Positions 1 through 9,200 are shown, numbered from the stretch's first letter. The stretch is 15,872 bases of DNA from JAHWKS01 sp964458385 (GCA_964458385.1 CAYWIS010000145.1:1-15872), one strand, 5' to 3'. Translations and numbers: made by a program. Notes: generated from the sequence alone by a model not told the origin.

Positions 1-218
1 CTGCGATGCTCGCCGAGCTGTTGGAGGGGATGCGTTTCTTCCAAGAGACGCACAAGCGGTTCAATCTCTGGGTGAAGCTGAACCGCGGCCGGGTTGATGT
101 TCACTTCCTGGGCCGATACAGGGCGGAGCCGAGATAAAAACGATAGATCGCCTAAACCCAACAGCGCTCCCGCGGCGCCGGCTTGCAAAAACGTACGACG
201 AGTGGCGTGTTGGTACAT
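1..218 (-). CDS. Tat-exported protein, N-terminal part only (runs off the left edge)
   Basis: Reading from ATG at 218 leftward gives 72 codons with no stop before the window edge, so the gene is incomplete. The start is supported by GGAGGG about 7 nt upstream on the minus strand. The N-terminus shows a twin-arginine signal: RRTFLQ at residues 7-12 followed by an Ala/Gly/Leu stretch and an alanine-rich cleavage area near residue 37 (VSAQE). After it comes an acidic stretch containing PEIEPLVRLLEET. That stretch recalls short Tat-signal proteins common in Planctomycetes whose function is unknown; this is from memory and weak. Export in folded state, often with a cofactor, is the usual role of Tat signals. 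It is divergent from the hydrolase gene at 595 across a 376-base gap. The function cannot be named from the part visible. Confidence 0.75.
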   Translation of the reverse strand, partial: MYQHATRRTFLQAGAAGALLGLGDLSFLSRLRPVSAQEVNINPAAVQLHPEIEPLVRLLEETHPLQQLGEHR

Positions 219-594
219 GGCTTCTCCCTCCAAGCAAATGATTCCGAATCGCGGCGTCGACCAAGGTCAGTATAACGCAATTCTTAACGTGTTGAACCTT
301 TTCCGCTTAAGCGCGATGCGCGCGGCGCCGAATTATGGTGACCAATCCGAAGTGGCGAAGTTGGAACCCTGGCGATTGAAGAACGCAATGCGGCGAGCAG
401 CGACCCCGCCTGGCATGTCGAGACTCGTCCACCAATGTCTTTGCGAAACAAGGGGCGTTGCTGGCACGTGAAAGAGAAAGGTCGTGGTATTCGCCTGTCC
501 GTGGAAAGTCGCCGGCCTCGTCTTGCATTCGGTTGGGGCGCCGTATTCTACTGGCCCCAGGGCGTCACTCCCTTGGAGAACGAAAGGCGTTGTT
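219..594. other. Divergent intergenic region
   Basis: This 376-base stretch separates two divergently transcribed genes. Open frames cross it on both strands, but none has a ribosome binding site, a signal peptide or recognisable protein content, so they are taken as chance. The only element seen is the minus-strand promoter candidate at 269-296. For the plus-strand hydrolase, TATTCT at 544-549 is a weak -10 possibility without a convincing -35. Confidence 0.5.
269..296 (-). promoter_or_regulatory. Candidate promoter for the Tat-exported protein
   Basis: On the minus strand TATACT (269-274 in plus coordinates, five of six matches to TATAAT) lies 16 bases from TTCAAC (291-296, three of six matches to TTGACA). 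Transcription would begin near 262, leaving a leader of about 44 bases before the ATG at 218. The -35 match is poor, so only the -10 element is persuasive. Confidence 0.35.
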
Positions 595-1827
595 ATGAAA
601 CAGACCTGGGAGATTTGCATGGGGCCTGGCGACTGCATCGGCCACATCGCCATACAACGCCTTAGGGCGGCCGTGTGTATGACGCTTGTGAGCTTGGTCG
701 CTGCTACATCGGTGGCCCTTGGCGAAGATGCGGGCACCCGTGGAGATCAACTCTTGCAAAGTTGGGCGCCTTATATGCGCCCTCCGGAAGAGTTTGCCGG
801 AAAATTCGGAGATTACCGTTCGCCGCTTGTGTTCGCCGATGGGAGTCGCGTTGAGTCGCCCGACGATTGGATGCGGCGACGCGCCGAGTTGGTGAAGACG
901 TGGCATGAGCGGTTAGGCGCTTGGCCGCCGCTCTTGGAACGCTCTGAAATGAAGTATTTGGAATCGGTTCCACGTGACGGCTACACGGAGCACCACGTGC
1001 ACGTGCAAGTCTCCCATGACGGAACCATAGCCGACGGATATTTGCTCATACCGTCCGGCGAGGGGCCCTTTCCTGCGGTGCTTGTGCCGTTCTACGAGCC
1101 TCTGACAAGCATTGGCCGTGGCGCCAAGGGACGCGGGACGCATGACTATGGCCTGCAGCTTGTGCGGCGCGGTTTCATAACCCTCTCGATCGGCACGCCC
1201 GGTTCGTTGGAGAAGATCGGCTCCGACACTCGGCAAGTGTTGACGCAAGCCGGGATCGCGCAGCGACGTCAACCGCTCTCGCTCTTGGCCTATGTGGCAG
1301 CCAATTGCAATACCGCCCTTGCGCAAACGCCGCGTGTGGATCCTAAGCGAATCGGGATTATTGGACTCTCGTATGGCGGAAAGTGGGCGATGTTCGCTTC
1401 CTGTCTTGACGATCGGTTTGCGTGCGCCGTGTGGTCCGATCCGGGAATTGTGTTCAACGAGGCGAATCCCAACGTGAACTACTGGGAGCCGTGGTACTTG
1501 GGATATGATCCGAACACGCAACGTAAGCCCGGCGTACCCTCGACCGAGAACCCACGCACCGGGTTGTATAAGGAACTGGTGGAGCAAGGCGACGACCTGG
1601 TCAGCTTGCACGCATTGATGGCGCCGAGGCCAGTGCTTGTCTCGGGCGGAACGGAAGACCCGCCGCGCAATTGGCTGGCTCTCAATCACCTTCGGGCCGT
1701 CAATGAATTGCTGGGCTATCACGATCGTGTGGCCATGACCTCCCGCCCAAGGCATGTGCCCACACCCGCGGCGTTAGAGCTTGAACTGGCCTTTCTGGAG
1801 TATTGGCTGAAACACGCCCCGAAGTAG
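595..1827 (+). CDS. Secreted alpha/beta-hydrolase (dienelactone hydrolase / acetyl-xylan-esterase-like)
   Basis: A 410-residue protein read from ATG at 595, which has GAAAGG 7 nt upstream; the open frame reaches back to 484 but that extension has no binding site. A hydrophobic segment at about residues 26-43, ending ATSVALGED, looks like a signal peptide. The mature part begins with a conserved planctomycete-type region (MRPPEEFAGKFGDY), then an alpha/beta-hydrolase fold. The nucleophile elbow GLSYGG places the catalytic serine at residue 259; the likely acid is Asp355 (GGTEDP) and the likely histidine is His387 (PRHVP). Family knowledge supports ester or peptide hydrolysis outside the cytoplasm; relatives are annotated variously as dienelactone hydrolase, acetyl xylan esterase or prolyl oligopeptidase-like. 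The substrate is not shown. It stands alone: the gap to the next gene is over 300 bases, so it is probably not part of the metal locus. Confidence 0.82.
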   Translation: MKQTWEICMGPGDCIGHIAIQRLRAAVCMTLVSLVAATSVALGEDAGTRGDQLLQSWAPYMRPPEEFAGKFGDYRSPLVFADGSRVESPDDWMRRRAELVKTWHERLGAWPPLLERSEMKYLESVPRDGYTEHHVHVQVSHDGTIADGYLLIPSGEGPFPAVLVPFYEPLTSIGRGAKGRGTHDYGLQLVRRGFITLSIGTPGSLEKIGSDTRQVLTQAGIAQRRQPLSLLAYVAANCNTALAQTPRVDPKRIGIIGLSYGGKWAMFASCLDDRFACAVWSDPGIVFNEANPNVNYWEPWYLGYDPNTQRKPGVPSTENPRTGLYKELVEQGDDLVSLHALMAPRPVLVSGGTEDPPRNWLALNHLRAVNELLGYHDRVAMTSRPRHVPTPAALELELAFLEYWLKHAPK

Positions 1828-2140
1828 CGTTCAATCCGGAATATCGCGGTTTTCTGCGCCGTCTTGTTGGCCGGAATAATCGGCAAGTCTTACCCACGCT
1901 CGCTGTGATTTCTTTCTGGCGTCTTTCGTTGTGCTAAGTGGTGCGTGTCGACGCAAGTTTGCCGGCGCCGTAGGCGCGGGAGGATAGGCGCCTTACAGGT
2001 CATGGGCGTCTTCCTGTTTACCAATTGATCTTGCGGAACCGATGGAACGAGTGGCGTCGATTACTACGCCTGAACCGCGCACACCTGGAATGACTTTTAT
2101 AAGGTGCTCGGTTCTCGTCCTTGCAACCGCGAGAAAGCCG
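1828..2140. other. Intergenic region before the metal-efflux locus
   Basis: The 313 bases hold a cluster of GGCGCC palindromes: GCCGGCGCCGTAGGCG at 1961-1976 and GGCGCC again at 1987-1992, able to pair with each other. A near copy of the first motif lies behind the pump gene at 9495-9510. TATAAG at 2098-2103 could be a -10 element placing a transcript start near 2110, 31 bases before the chosen start of the channel gene; no good -35 accompanies it. The coding frame of the next gene stays open back to 2042, but that part has no signal-peptide character. Confidence 0.4.
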
Positions 2141-3637
2141 ATGGCGGGGCATAAGAAATGGGTTGTGTTGGGCATGGCGGCCGCAACGGGAATAGGTTGC
2201 CGTGCGTTGCCCTCGTCTTGGATCGACACCCCCTCGCCGCCCGCCGCGCAAGTTGCGCAATCGACGGCTGAAGAAAAGACGGCCCACGTGGCCACTCCGC
2301 AGGTCCTGCCGGCTACGTACACCCAAGAGGCGGCGGGCGAGAAGACAAGTAATGTTGAGGAACTGCTGCCTCCGGCGCCCCCGCCGACCGCCAACTTCTC
2401 ACGGGGCGAGCCTTGGGCGGCGGAGCATGTCGAAATCATCAACGGCATGACGCGGGAAGATGTCGAGCAGATCGCCTTGGCTAACAATCCCACCTTGAGA
2501 CAGGCTGCGGCGCTGGTGGCGCAGGCGCAGGGTGAGTGGGTGCAGGCGGGACTCTATCCCAACCCAGAGATTGGCTATTCCGCGAGCGAAGTAGGCAACG
2601 ACGGGCAAGCGGGCCAACAGGGGGCCTTTCTCTCTCAGACGTTCGTCCGTGGAGGAAAGCTTGCTTGGAACCGGGCCATTGCCGCTCGCGAGATTGATCG
2701 TGCGCGGTGGGAGATGCAAACCCAGCAACTCCGCGTATTGACCGACGTGCGGATCCAGTTTTACGAAACCCTGGGCGCGCAGAAAACGGTAGAGGTGACT
2801 GAGGAGCTGCGCGGCATCGCTCAGGAAGGCGTGCGGCTGTCGCGGCAGTTGGAAGAGGCCCTCCAAGCACCGCGGACCGATGTTTTGCAATCGGAGGTGG
2901 AACTAAGCTCGATTGAAATGCTCCTGGAGACTTCCCGGCAGCGCGAGTATGCTTCGCGTCGTCAACTGGCGGCGCTGATGGGAGTGCCCGAGTTGCCCTT
3001 GGCGCCGCTCGCAGGGACGCTGGAAGATGATGCCTTCGTTTTGGAATGGTCCACCGCGTGCGAGCGCTTGTGGGCTGCGAACCCCTTGTTGCAAGCCGCC
3101 CAGGCGCGCATCGCCCAGGCGCGCGCCCAAGTGCAGCGAGAACTGGTGGAGCCGATTCCCGATATCAATGTGCAGGTGGGAACGCAGTACGACTTTGCGA
3201 CGGACGACACCATCCACTCGGCGCAAGTGCAACTTCCTTTGCCCCTCTACGACCGCAACCAAGGGAATGTAACCGCAGCGAGAGCCGATCTTCAGCGGGC
3301 CGTGGACGAGGCGGAACGAATTCGCCTCAGTTTGGAACGCCGCTTAAGCGAAGTTTGGCAGCGGTATGAGAACGCTCATACGCAAGCTCAGACGTACCGT
3401 ACCAGCATTCTACCCCGCTCGCAGGAAACGTTGCGGTTGACGACCGAAGCCTACGAGGCGGGACAATTGGATTTTCTCCGCGTTCTCACCGCCCGCCGCA
3501 CGTACTTTGAAAATCGCTTGCGGTACATCGAGGCTTTGACCGAGCTTCGTAAAGCTTCGGCCGAGTTGGAAGGTTTCCTGCTAACCGGCGGTCTGGACGC
3601 TCCCGCCGAAAGCAGCAAGTTCTCGCCCATCCGATAA
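2141..3637 (+). CDS. czcC: TolC-family outer-membrane channel lipoprotein of a heavy-metal RND pump (CzcC-like)
   Basis: A 498-residue protein read from ATG at 2141; an earlier ATG at 2042 in the same frame would bury the signal peptide. From 2141 the N-terminus is a clear export signal (AGHKK, then a hydrophobic run) ending GIGC, so Cys20 is a probable lipid attachment site, although Gly rather than Leu sits at -3. A Pro/Ala-rich linker follows to about residue 100. Two outer-membrane efflux protein repeats follow: the first from about residue 103 (MTREDVEQIALANNP, later LYPNPEIGYS), the second from about 300 (ANPLLQAAQARIAQA) with the hallmark PLPLYDRNQGN near residues 365-376 and a long helical C-terminus. 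In the family this trimer forms the outer-membrane exit duct. It is the first gene of the plus-strand metal locus, upstream of the adaptor and pump. The gene symbol denotes the family and does not imply proven cobalt-zinc-cadmium specificity. Confidence 0.88.
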   Translation: MAGHKKWVVLGMAAATGIGCRALPSSWIDTPSPPAAQVAQSTAEEKTAHVATPQVLPATYTQEAAGEKTSNVEELLPPAPPPTANFSRGEPWAAEHVEIINGMTREDVEQIALANNPTLRQAAALVAQAQGEWVQAGLYPNPEIGYSASEVGNDGQAGQQGAFLSQTFVRGGKLAWNRAIAAREIDRARWEMQTQQLRVLTDVRIQFYETLGAQKTVEVTEELRGIAQEGVRLSRQLEEALQAPRTDVLQSEVELSSIEMLLETSRQREYASRRQLAALMGVPELPLAPLAGTLEDDAFVLEWSTACERLWAANPLLQAAQARIAQARAQVQRELVEPIPDINVQVGTQYDFATDDTIHSAQVQLPLPLYDRNQGNVTAARADLQRAVDEAERIRLSLERRLSEVWQRYENAHTQAQTYRTSILPRSQETLRLTTEAYEAGQLDFLRVLTARRTYFENRLRYIEALTELRKASAELEGFLLTGGLDAPAESSKFSPIR

Positions 3638-3947
3638 CGCAGCCAAAGATCCTGGGGGCGTTCTAGGCGTCAACGTCGCAAAAAGGTAACTGCGGCATAT
3701 GCGCGATATTTCGCCAATCTCGCCTCGGGACGTGTCGGCAGAAGAGGCGTTTTTGCGGTAGCAACCCCAGGGGGGAAAATGCCGGTGCTGCCTCAAACGC
3801 AACGCCGTGGATGTTGCTCACCCCCGTCTTCCTCTTGCGGTCGCAGCAAAGGAGGGATGATTCGTCGCTTGCTTTTCGAGGTTGACTCCCATCGGCGGAA
3901 TGTGAAATGATACGGTTGTCGGCCTAAAAACGAAGTTTCGCCTGCTC
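3638..3947. other. Intergenic region between channel gene and Cys/His-rich gene
   Basis: These 310 bases contain no supported gene. A GGAGG at 3851-3855 lies one base before an ATG that opens only 15 codons, which is too close to work as a binding site. TTGACT at 3882-3887 is a plausible -35 element with AT-rich sequence about 17-20 bases downstream (around 3905-3912), which could drive the small gene at 3948 separately from the channel gene. No clear terminator hairpin follows the channel gene. Confidence 0.4.
3882..3912 (+). promoter_or_regulatory. Weak promoter candidate before the Cys/His-rich gene
   Basis: TTGACT (five of six matches to the -35 consensus) at 3882-3887 is followed after 17-19 bases by AAATGATA-like sequence, a poor -10. 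It would give a leader of about 30 bases to the ATG at 3948. Offered only because the gap before this gene is long and the gene lacks an obvious ribosome binding site. Confidence 0.25.
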
Positions 3948-4496
3948 ATGGTTCGTCAAGCCACCTTGGTCATCACGCTGTTGGCAATGCTTCTGCACTC
4001 CAGTTTGGGGTGTGGGTGGCACCACGCGCATGCTGCCGAGGGGCATGGTGTATTGTGTGCGGCAGAGGCGCGAGGGCCTCTGGCGAGCGGCCACCACGCT
4101 TGCCGCCACCACGCCGATGGTCGGAACTGCTCCTCGTCGTCGCATCGATCACCGTGTGAGGGATCGCGGGGCTGTGGCTCAGAAGACGCTTCGTCAAGCG
4201 ATCTTGTGACGTCGGATGAGCACGACGCGGAGGCAATCGCTTGTGACAACAACGGCGAGTCTCCGTGGACGCCCTTGCATCGTTGTTTTGAAGACGAGTG
4301 CCGGTATCTGCCTGCGTCTCCCGTGCAACCGCCGATTTCCAATCAAGTTGCTATTGGTTGGCTCCAGGTTGACGCGGTTACCAGTCTGAATGCGCTTCTT
4401 TGTCTAGGCGCTCCTCGTGTCTTCACCAAGTGGCCGGCGCTAACTTTCTTGCCCTATCTTCCGCGTTGTGAAGTAACGCGGGTCTGGCTGATTTAA
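3948..4496 (+). CDS. Small exported Cys/His-rich protein, possible metal-binding or sensing partner of the RND pump
   Basis: A 182-residue protein with 11 cysteines and 12 histidines by my count. The N-terminus (VRQATLVITLLAMLLHSSLGC) is a signal peptide; Cys22 might be a lipid site (SLGC, non-canonical) or cleavage may follow HAHA near residue 29. Cys/His pairs are dense at residues 22-76: C22, HHAH 25-28, C37, GHHACRHH 48-55, C61, C70, C76; further cysteines lie in HRCFEDEC and near the C-terminus. No known enzyme domain was recognised. Composition and position recall CopL / DUF2946-type small exported proteins encoded with copper or other metal resistance genes; that is an analogy, not a demonstrated homology. 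It sits between the channel and adaptor genes in the same direction, 110 bases ahead of the adaptor. The in-frame stop at 3903-3905 makes ATG 3948 the first available start, but no good binding site is seen. Confidence 0.7.
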   Translation: MVRQATLVITLLAMLLHSSLGCGWHHAHAAEGHGVLCAAEARGPLASGHHACRHHADGRNCSSSSHRSPCEGSRGCGSEDASSSDLVTSDEHDAEAIACDNNGESPWTPLHRCFEDECRYLPASPVQPPISNQVAIGWLQVDAVTSLNALLCLGAPRVFTKWPALTFLPYLPRCEVTRVWLI

Positions 4497-4594
4497 CGGC
4501 TCCTCGCTATTCGCTGGTTTCCCTGGTTCGTGCGCGCGGTCTCTTTTGACGACTGGCGCAGGGTTTGCCGCATTCTCGTCTATTTGCGTGGGCG

Positions 4595-4600
4595 AAGGAG
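4595..4600 (+). promoter_or_regulatory. Ribosome binding site fixing the adaptor start
   Basis: AAGGAG lies 6 bases before ATG 4607. It selects this start over the in-frame upstream codon at 4565, which has no such site. Confidence 0.7.
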
Positions 4601-4606
4601 TCTTTT

Positions 4607-6073
4607 ATGAGAAGTTCTGTGGCGTCGGCGACACCGCAAACGCACATTCATTGGGCGCGCTGGTTAGCAGTTGGTTTCTTGCTCGTCGCCGTGGGGGGCG
4701 CGGCGGCTTCGGTCGGTTGGTGGCGGCCAGTCGTCGAGCAGTATCTCGGTTCGGGCGACAAGTCGGCCTCCTCCCTGGGCGAGTCGGCTCACGATCATGC
4801 TGCCCACGATCACGAACACGACGAGGCCAACTCCATTGTTCTTTCGCCGCAGGCGCGGCGCAACATTGGTCTGAAAACAGGTGAGGTGACGCTTCGCGAC
4901 TTCCATCGCAGCATCACATTGCCCGCCATGGTTGTCGAACGGCCAGGCCGCACCCGGTACACCATTGCGGCTCCGATCACGGGGGTTGTGACGGGCGTCC
5001 ATGCGGTGCGCGGCGAAGCCGTCGATTCTGATAAGCTGCTGTTCACTCTCCGTCTGACGCACGAAGACTTGGTGCAGGCGCAAACCGAATACCTGCGCAC
5101 GCTGGGGCAGTTGGAGGTGGAGGAGAAAGAGCTGGCTCGTTTGCAGAAGGTCGCTTCGGGCGCTGTGGCCGGGCGTGTGGTGTTGGAGCGTCAGTACGAG
5201 CGCGACAAGCTACAGGCTCAACTCACCGCCCAGCACGAAGCGTTACGCCTACACGGTCTTAGCGAAGAGCAAGTTGATTGGATTGACAAAAATCGCCGGT
5301 TGCTTCGCGAAGTGCAAGTCTACGTTCCCCGCGTCCATGCCGATGACTCGCTGCACCACGACGCGGAAACCCATGCGGCCCCAGGGGCAAACCACGCGCC
5401 CGACGATGAATCGCACGAAACGCGGTCGCAGCAGTTCGTTGTGGAGGATCTGCCGGTGCAGCCAGGGCAAGCGGTTCAAGCCGGCCAACCTTTGTGCGTT
5501 CTGGCGGATTATGAACTGCTCTACATCGAGGGACGTGCTTTCGAACAGGACGCCGCCGAACTGATCCATGCGGCCGAGGAGCATCGCCCCGTTACGGCGA
5601 GCACCGAAGAAGGCTCCACCGGCACAACGGTGGAGAATCTCCACATTGTGTTTGTCGCCAACCAGGTCGATACGCGGTCGCGGGCCCTGCACTTTTACGT
5701 TGCCTTGCCGAACGAGATTGTCCGCAACCTCCAGCGCCCCGACGGTCGACGGTTCATTACCTGGCGTTTCAAGACGGGGCAACGCATGCAATTGCGCGTT
5801 CCCGTTGAGGTTTGGAAGCAGGTTCTGGTGTTGCCGGTGGAGGCCGTTGCGCAGGAAGGGCCCGAGTCGTACGTGTTTGTGCAAAATGGCGACCGTTTTG
5901 AACGCCGCCCGGTGCACATTGCCTATCGGGACCAGCGTTTCGCTGTGGTGGCCAACGACGGATCGTTATTCCCCGGCGAGACGGTGGCCCTCACGGCTGC
6001 TCATCAACTGCAAATGGCGATCAAAAATCAGGCGGGCGGTGGCGTCGACCCGCACGCGGGGCATAACCACTGA
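4607..6073 (+). CDS. czcB: Periplasmic adaptor (membrane fusion protein) of a heavy-metal RND pump, CzcB-like, with His-rich tracts
   Basis: A 488-residue protein. A single N-terminal transmembrane or signal segment lies at about residues 18-40 (WARWLAVGFLLVAVGGAAA). The order then matches RND adaptors: a beta-barrel/lipoyl start (ITGVVTGVHAVRGEAVD), a helical hairpin of about 70 residues (HEDLVQAQTEYLRTLGQL onward), the second lipoyl half (DLPVQPGQAVQAGQPLCVLADY), and the barrel and membrane-proximal parts to the end. Three His-rich tracts stand out: five His within residues 62-71; His244, 250, 251, 256, 263 and 270 in an acidic insertion placed between hairpin and second lipoyl half; and DPHAGHNH at the C-terminus (481-488). 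Family knowledge: the adaptor joins the inner-membrane pump to the outer-membrane channel, and in metal systems can bind the metal itself. Its length is above the roughly 380-420 residues of many adaptors because of these tracts. The pump gene follows after 152 bases. Confidence 0.9.
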   Translation: MRSSVASATPQTHIHWARWLAVGFLLVAVGGAAASVGWWRPVVEQYLGSGDKSASSLGESAHDHAAHDHEHDEANSIVLSPQARRNIGLKTGEVTLRDFHRSITLPAMVVERPGRTRYTIAAPITGVVTGVHAVRGEAVDSDKLLFTLRLTHEDLVQAQTEYLRTLGQLEVEEKELARLQKVASGAVAGRVVLERQYERDKLQAQLTAQHEALRLHGLSEEQVDWIDKNRRLLREVQVYVPRVHADDSLHHDAETHAAPGANHAPDDESHETRSQQFVVEDLPVQPGQAVQAGQPLCVLADYELLYIEGRAFEQDAAELIHAAEEHRPVTASTEEGSTGTTVENLHIVFVANQVDTRSRALHFYVALPNEIVRNLQRPDGRRFITWRFKTGQRMQLRVPVEVWKQVLVLPVEAVAQEGPESYVFVQNGDRFERRPVHIAYRDQRFAVVANDGSLFPGETVALTAAHQLQMAIKNQAGGGVDPHAGHNH

Positions 6074-6225
6074 CCGCGTCGCTTGGGCCCATCGTGGATC
6101 GCTACGAAATCGCGGATCAATTCCTCCTTGCCACACCTGCGCCAGCCGCGACCGTTCCAACACGAGCGGCCGGCGACTTGCCCGACGAGTCGCGCCGAAC
6201 GGGCTGACGCACCGAGTTTGCCGAC

Positions 6226-9200
6226 ATGCTCAACACCATTATTCGCTTTTCGCTGCGCCAACGCCTTTTGATTATTGCGCTCTCACTCTTTGTGCTGGGC
6301 TACGGCGGATGGCAGATGTCGCAGTTGGACATCGATGTGTTCCCCGACCTGAACCGGCCACGCGTGGTGGTCATGACCGAAGCCCCCGGCATGGCGCCCG
6401 AGGAGGTCGAGGCGCTCATTACCTTCCCGTTGGAAACGGCTCTCAACGGAGCGAACGGAGTGCAGGCGGTGCGTAGCTCGTCGGGGGTGGGTATTTCGGT
6501 CATCTATGTCGAATTCGACTGGGGAACCAACATCTATGACGACCGGCAGATTGTCGCCGAGCGGCTGCAACTCGTCCAAAACCAATTGCCGCCGGGGATC
6601 AATCCGCAACTGGCTCCGATTTCGTCCATCATGGGCCAGATCATGATGGTCGGGCTTTGGAGCGAAACGGGAGAAACCAGCCCGCTGGAACTGCGCACCT
6701 TGGCGGACTGGGTGGTGCGGCAACGCCTGCTGACGATTCCCGGCGTTTCGCAGGTGTTCACCATGGGAGGCGGACGCAAGCAGTTCCAAGTCTTGGTCGA
6801 TTCCGACGCGCTCCTGCGGTACGGCGTAACGCTGGACGAAGTGAAACGCGCTGTAACGCAAAGCAACTTGAACGCTACTGGCGGCTACCTAGACCAGCAA
6901 GGCCCCAATGAATTGTTGGTCCGGGCGCTGGGACGCATCCAGACGGTGGAGGACTTGAAAAAGACCGTCTTGACCATTCGCGAAGAACGCCCGGTGGCCC
7001 TTCAGCAGGTGTCTCGCGTGGTTGAGGCGCCCCAAGTCAAACGCGGAGACAGCAGCGCCTTTGTTCGACGTGAGGATGGCGGTTGGTCAGGGGGGCCGGC
7101 TGTGCTTCTCATTGTTAATAAACAACCGAATGCCGATACGCGCGCAGTGACCGAGAACGTCCGTCTCGCCTTAGAGGAGTTGGCGCCATCACTGCCCAAA
7201 GATATTCGCATCCACCCCGAGATCTACTCGCAAGAAACCTTCATTGACCGGGCAATTGAGAATGTGATCGAAGCCTTGCGCGACGGCGGAATCCTGGTGG
7301 TCGTCATTCTCTTCCTGTTTCTGCTGAATTTTCGCACCACGTTCATCACGCTGACCGCAATTCCGCTGTCGATCATGATGACCGCCTTGGTGTTCAAGGC
7401 GATGGGAATGTCGATCAACACCATGACCCTTGGCGGGCTGGCGGTGGCGATTGGCGAATTGGTGGACGACGCCATTGTGGACGTGGAGAACATCTTCCGC
7501 CGGTTACGGGAAAATCGCCAAAACGGCAGCCCGAAGCACCCGTTGCTGGTGGTCTTCCAGGCCAGCGCCGAAGTGCGCAACTCCATCGTCTTTAGCACGA
7601 TGATTGTGGTGTTGGTTTTTATTCCCTTGTTCGCACTTTCGGGCATGGAAGGACGGTTGTTTACGCCGCTGGGAGTTGCGTACATCGTTTCGATTCTTGC
7701 GTCGCTGCTCGTTTCACTGACGGTGACGCCCGTGCTTTCCTATTGGCTGCTTCCCAAGGCGAAGTTCTTGGCGCATGAAAAGGACGGGTTTGTGCTGCGA
7801 GGTTTGAAATGGGCGTTCTCTCACGTCATTCGCTTTAGTCTTCGTTTTCCGCGAACGATTCTGGTGGTCACGCTTGTGTGCGTCGCGGTGGCCTTGGGCG
7901 GCCTGATACGATTGGAACGCGATTTTCTGCCGCCCTTCAACGAGGGGGCCGTGCAGTTGAATGTGGTGCTGCCGCCCGGCACGTCTCTGCAAACTTCCAA
8001 CGAAATTGCAACTGCGGTCGAGAACCGGCTTAAGGAAATTCCCGACATCCAGGCATTCGCACGCCGCACCGGCCGCGCGGAACTTGATGAACACGCCGAA
8101 GGCGTGAACATGAGCGAGTTCATTATCAACCTGGACCCTGAATCGCCACGCGGGCGGGAAGAAATCTTGGAGGCGATTCGCGAGGCGATGGCCGAGATTC
8201 CCGGCATTGTCACCTCGGTTGAGCAGCCGCTAGCGCACTTGATCTCGCATATGCTTTCGGGCGTCAAGGCGCAAATCGGCATTAAGCTCTACGGTGACGA
8301 CTTGGACGTCTTGCGACAGACTGCCGAACGTATGAGAAACGCTATCGCCACGGTGCCGGGGGTAACCGACTTAATGGTTGAACCGCAGGTGATTATTCCC
8401 CAACTGCGAATCGAGGTGGATCGCGATAAGCTCTTGCAGTACGGCTTGACGGCCCAGCAGGTCAACGATTACGTGCAAACGGCCATGAACGGTGAGGTCG
8501 TCTCGCAAGTACTGATCGGCCAACGCACGTTCGATCTGGTCGTGCGATTGGACGAACCTTTCCGCGAAAATCTGGAGGCTGTCAAGCGACTGTCAATTGA
8601 GTTGCCCGAAGGAGGTACGGCGCCGCTTTCGGCTGTGGCCAAGATCTATGAATCGGGCGGACCCAATACCATCAATCGCGAGCAGGTCCGTCGGCGGATC
8701 ATCCTTCAGGCCAATGTAACCGATCGAGGCGTGGTCGACGTGGTTCAGGATATTCAGGCCCGCCTGCAACCGATCCGGGAATCGCTGGAGCCGGGATACT
8801 TTATCGAGTACGGCGGTCAGTTTGAAAGCCAACAGTCGGCCAGCCGGATGATTGCAGTGCTGTTTTGCGTATCGTTACTGGGAATTTTCCTGGTGCTCTA
8901 CACCATGTTCCGCTCGGTCAACCTTTCGCTCCAGGTGATGGCCGCCTTGCCCATGGCGTTTATTGGCTCGGTAGCGGCGCTGTATGTGACGGGCCAGACA
9001 CTGACGATTGCGGCCATGGTGGGCTTTATCTCGCTGGGCGGCGTGGCGTCGCGCAACGGTATTTTGCTGCTGAACCATTACTTGCACTTGGTTCGGTACG
9101 AAGGAGAAGGCTGGACGCATGAGATGATTGTGCGAGGCGGTTTGGAACGGTTGGCTCCGGTCTTGATGACTGCTTTGACGGCCGGCATCGCGTTGATTCC

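Noticed and set aside
484..594. Upstream extension of the hydrolase frame to 484
   Set aside because: No ribosome binding site, and it would place about 37 residues ahead of the start that precedes the signal peptide.
913..1755. Minus-strand open frame of 280 codons opposite the hydrolase
   Set aside because: The plus-strand gene carries a full catalytic triad and signal peptide; the minus-strand translation shows only composition-driven His/Arg/Gln content.
2042..2140. Upstream extension of the channel gene to 2042
   Set aside because: It would bury the lipoprotein signal sequence, and a -10-like TATAAG lies inside it.
3857..3904. Short peptide frame of 15 codons with GGAGG just upstream
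   Set aside because: Only one base separates GGAGG from the ATG, too close for normal initiation, and the peptide has no leader-peptide features such as codon runs or attenuator stems.
5568..6476. Plus-strand frame of 302 codons overlapping adaptor and pump genes
   Set aside because: It overlaps two strongly supported genes in a different frame and is Arg/Pro-rich without domains.
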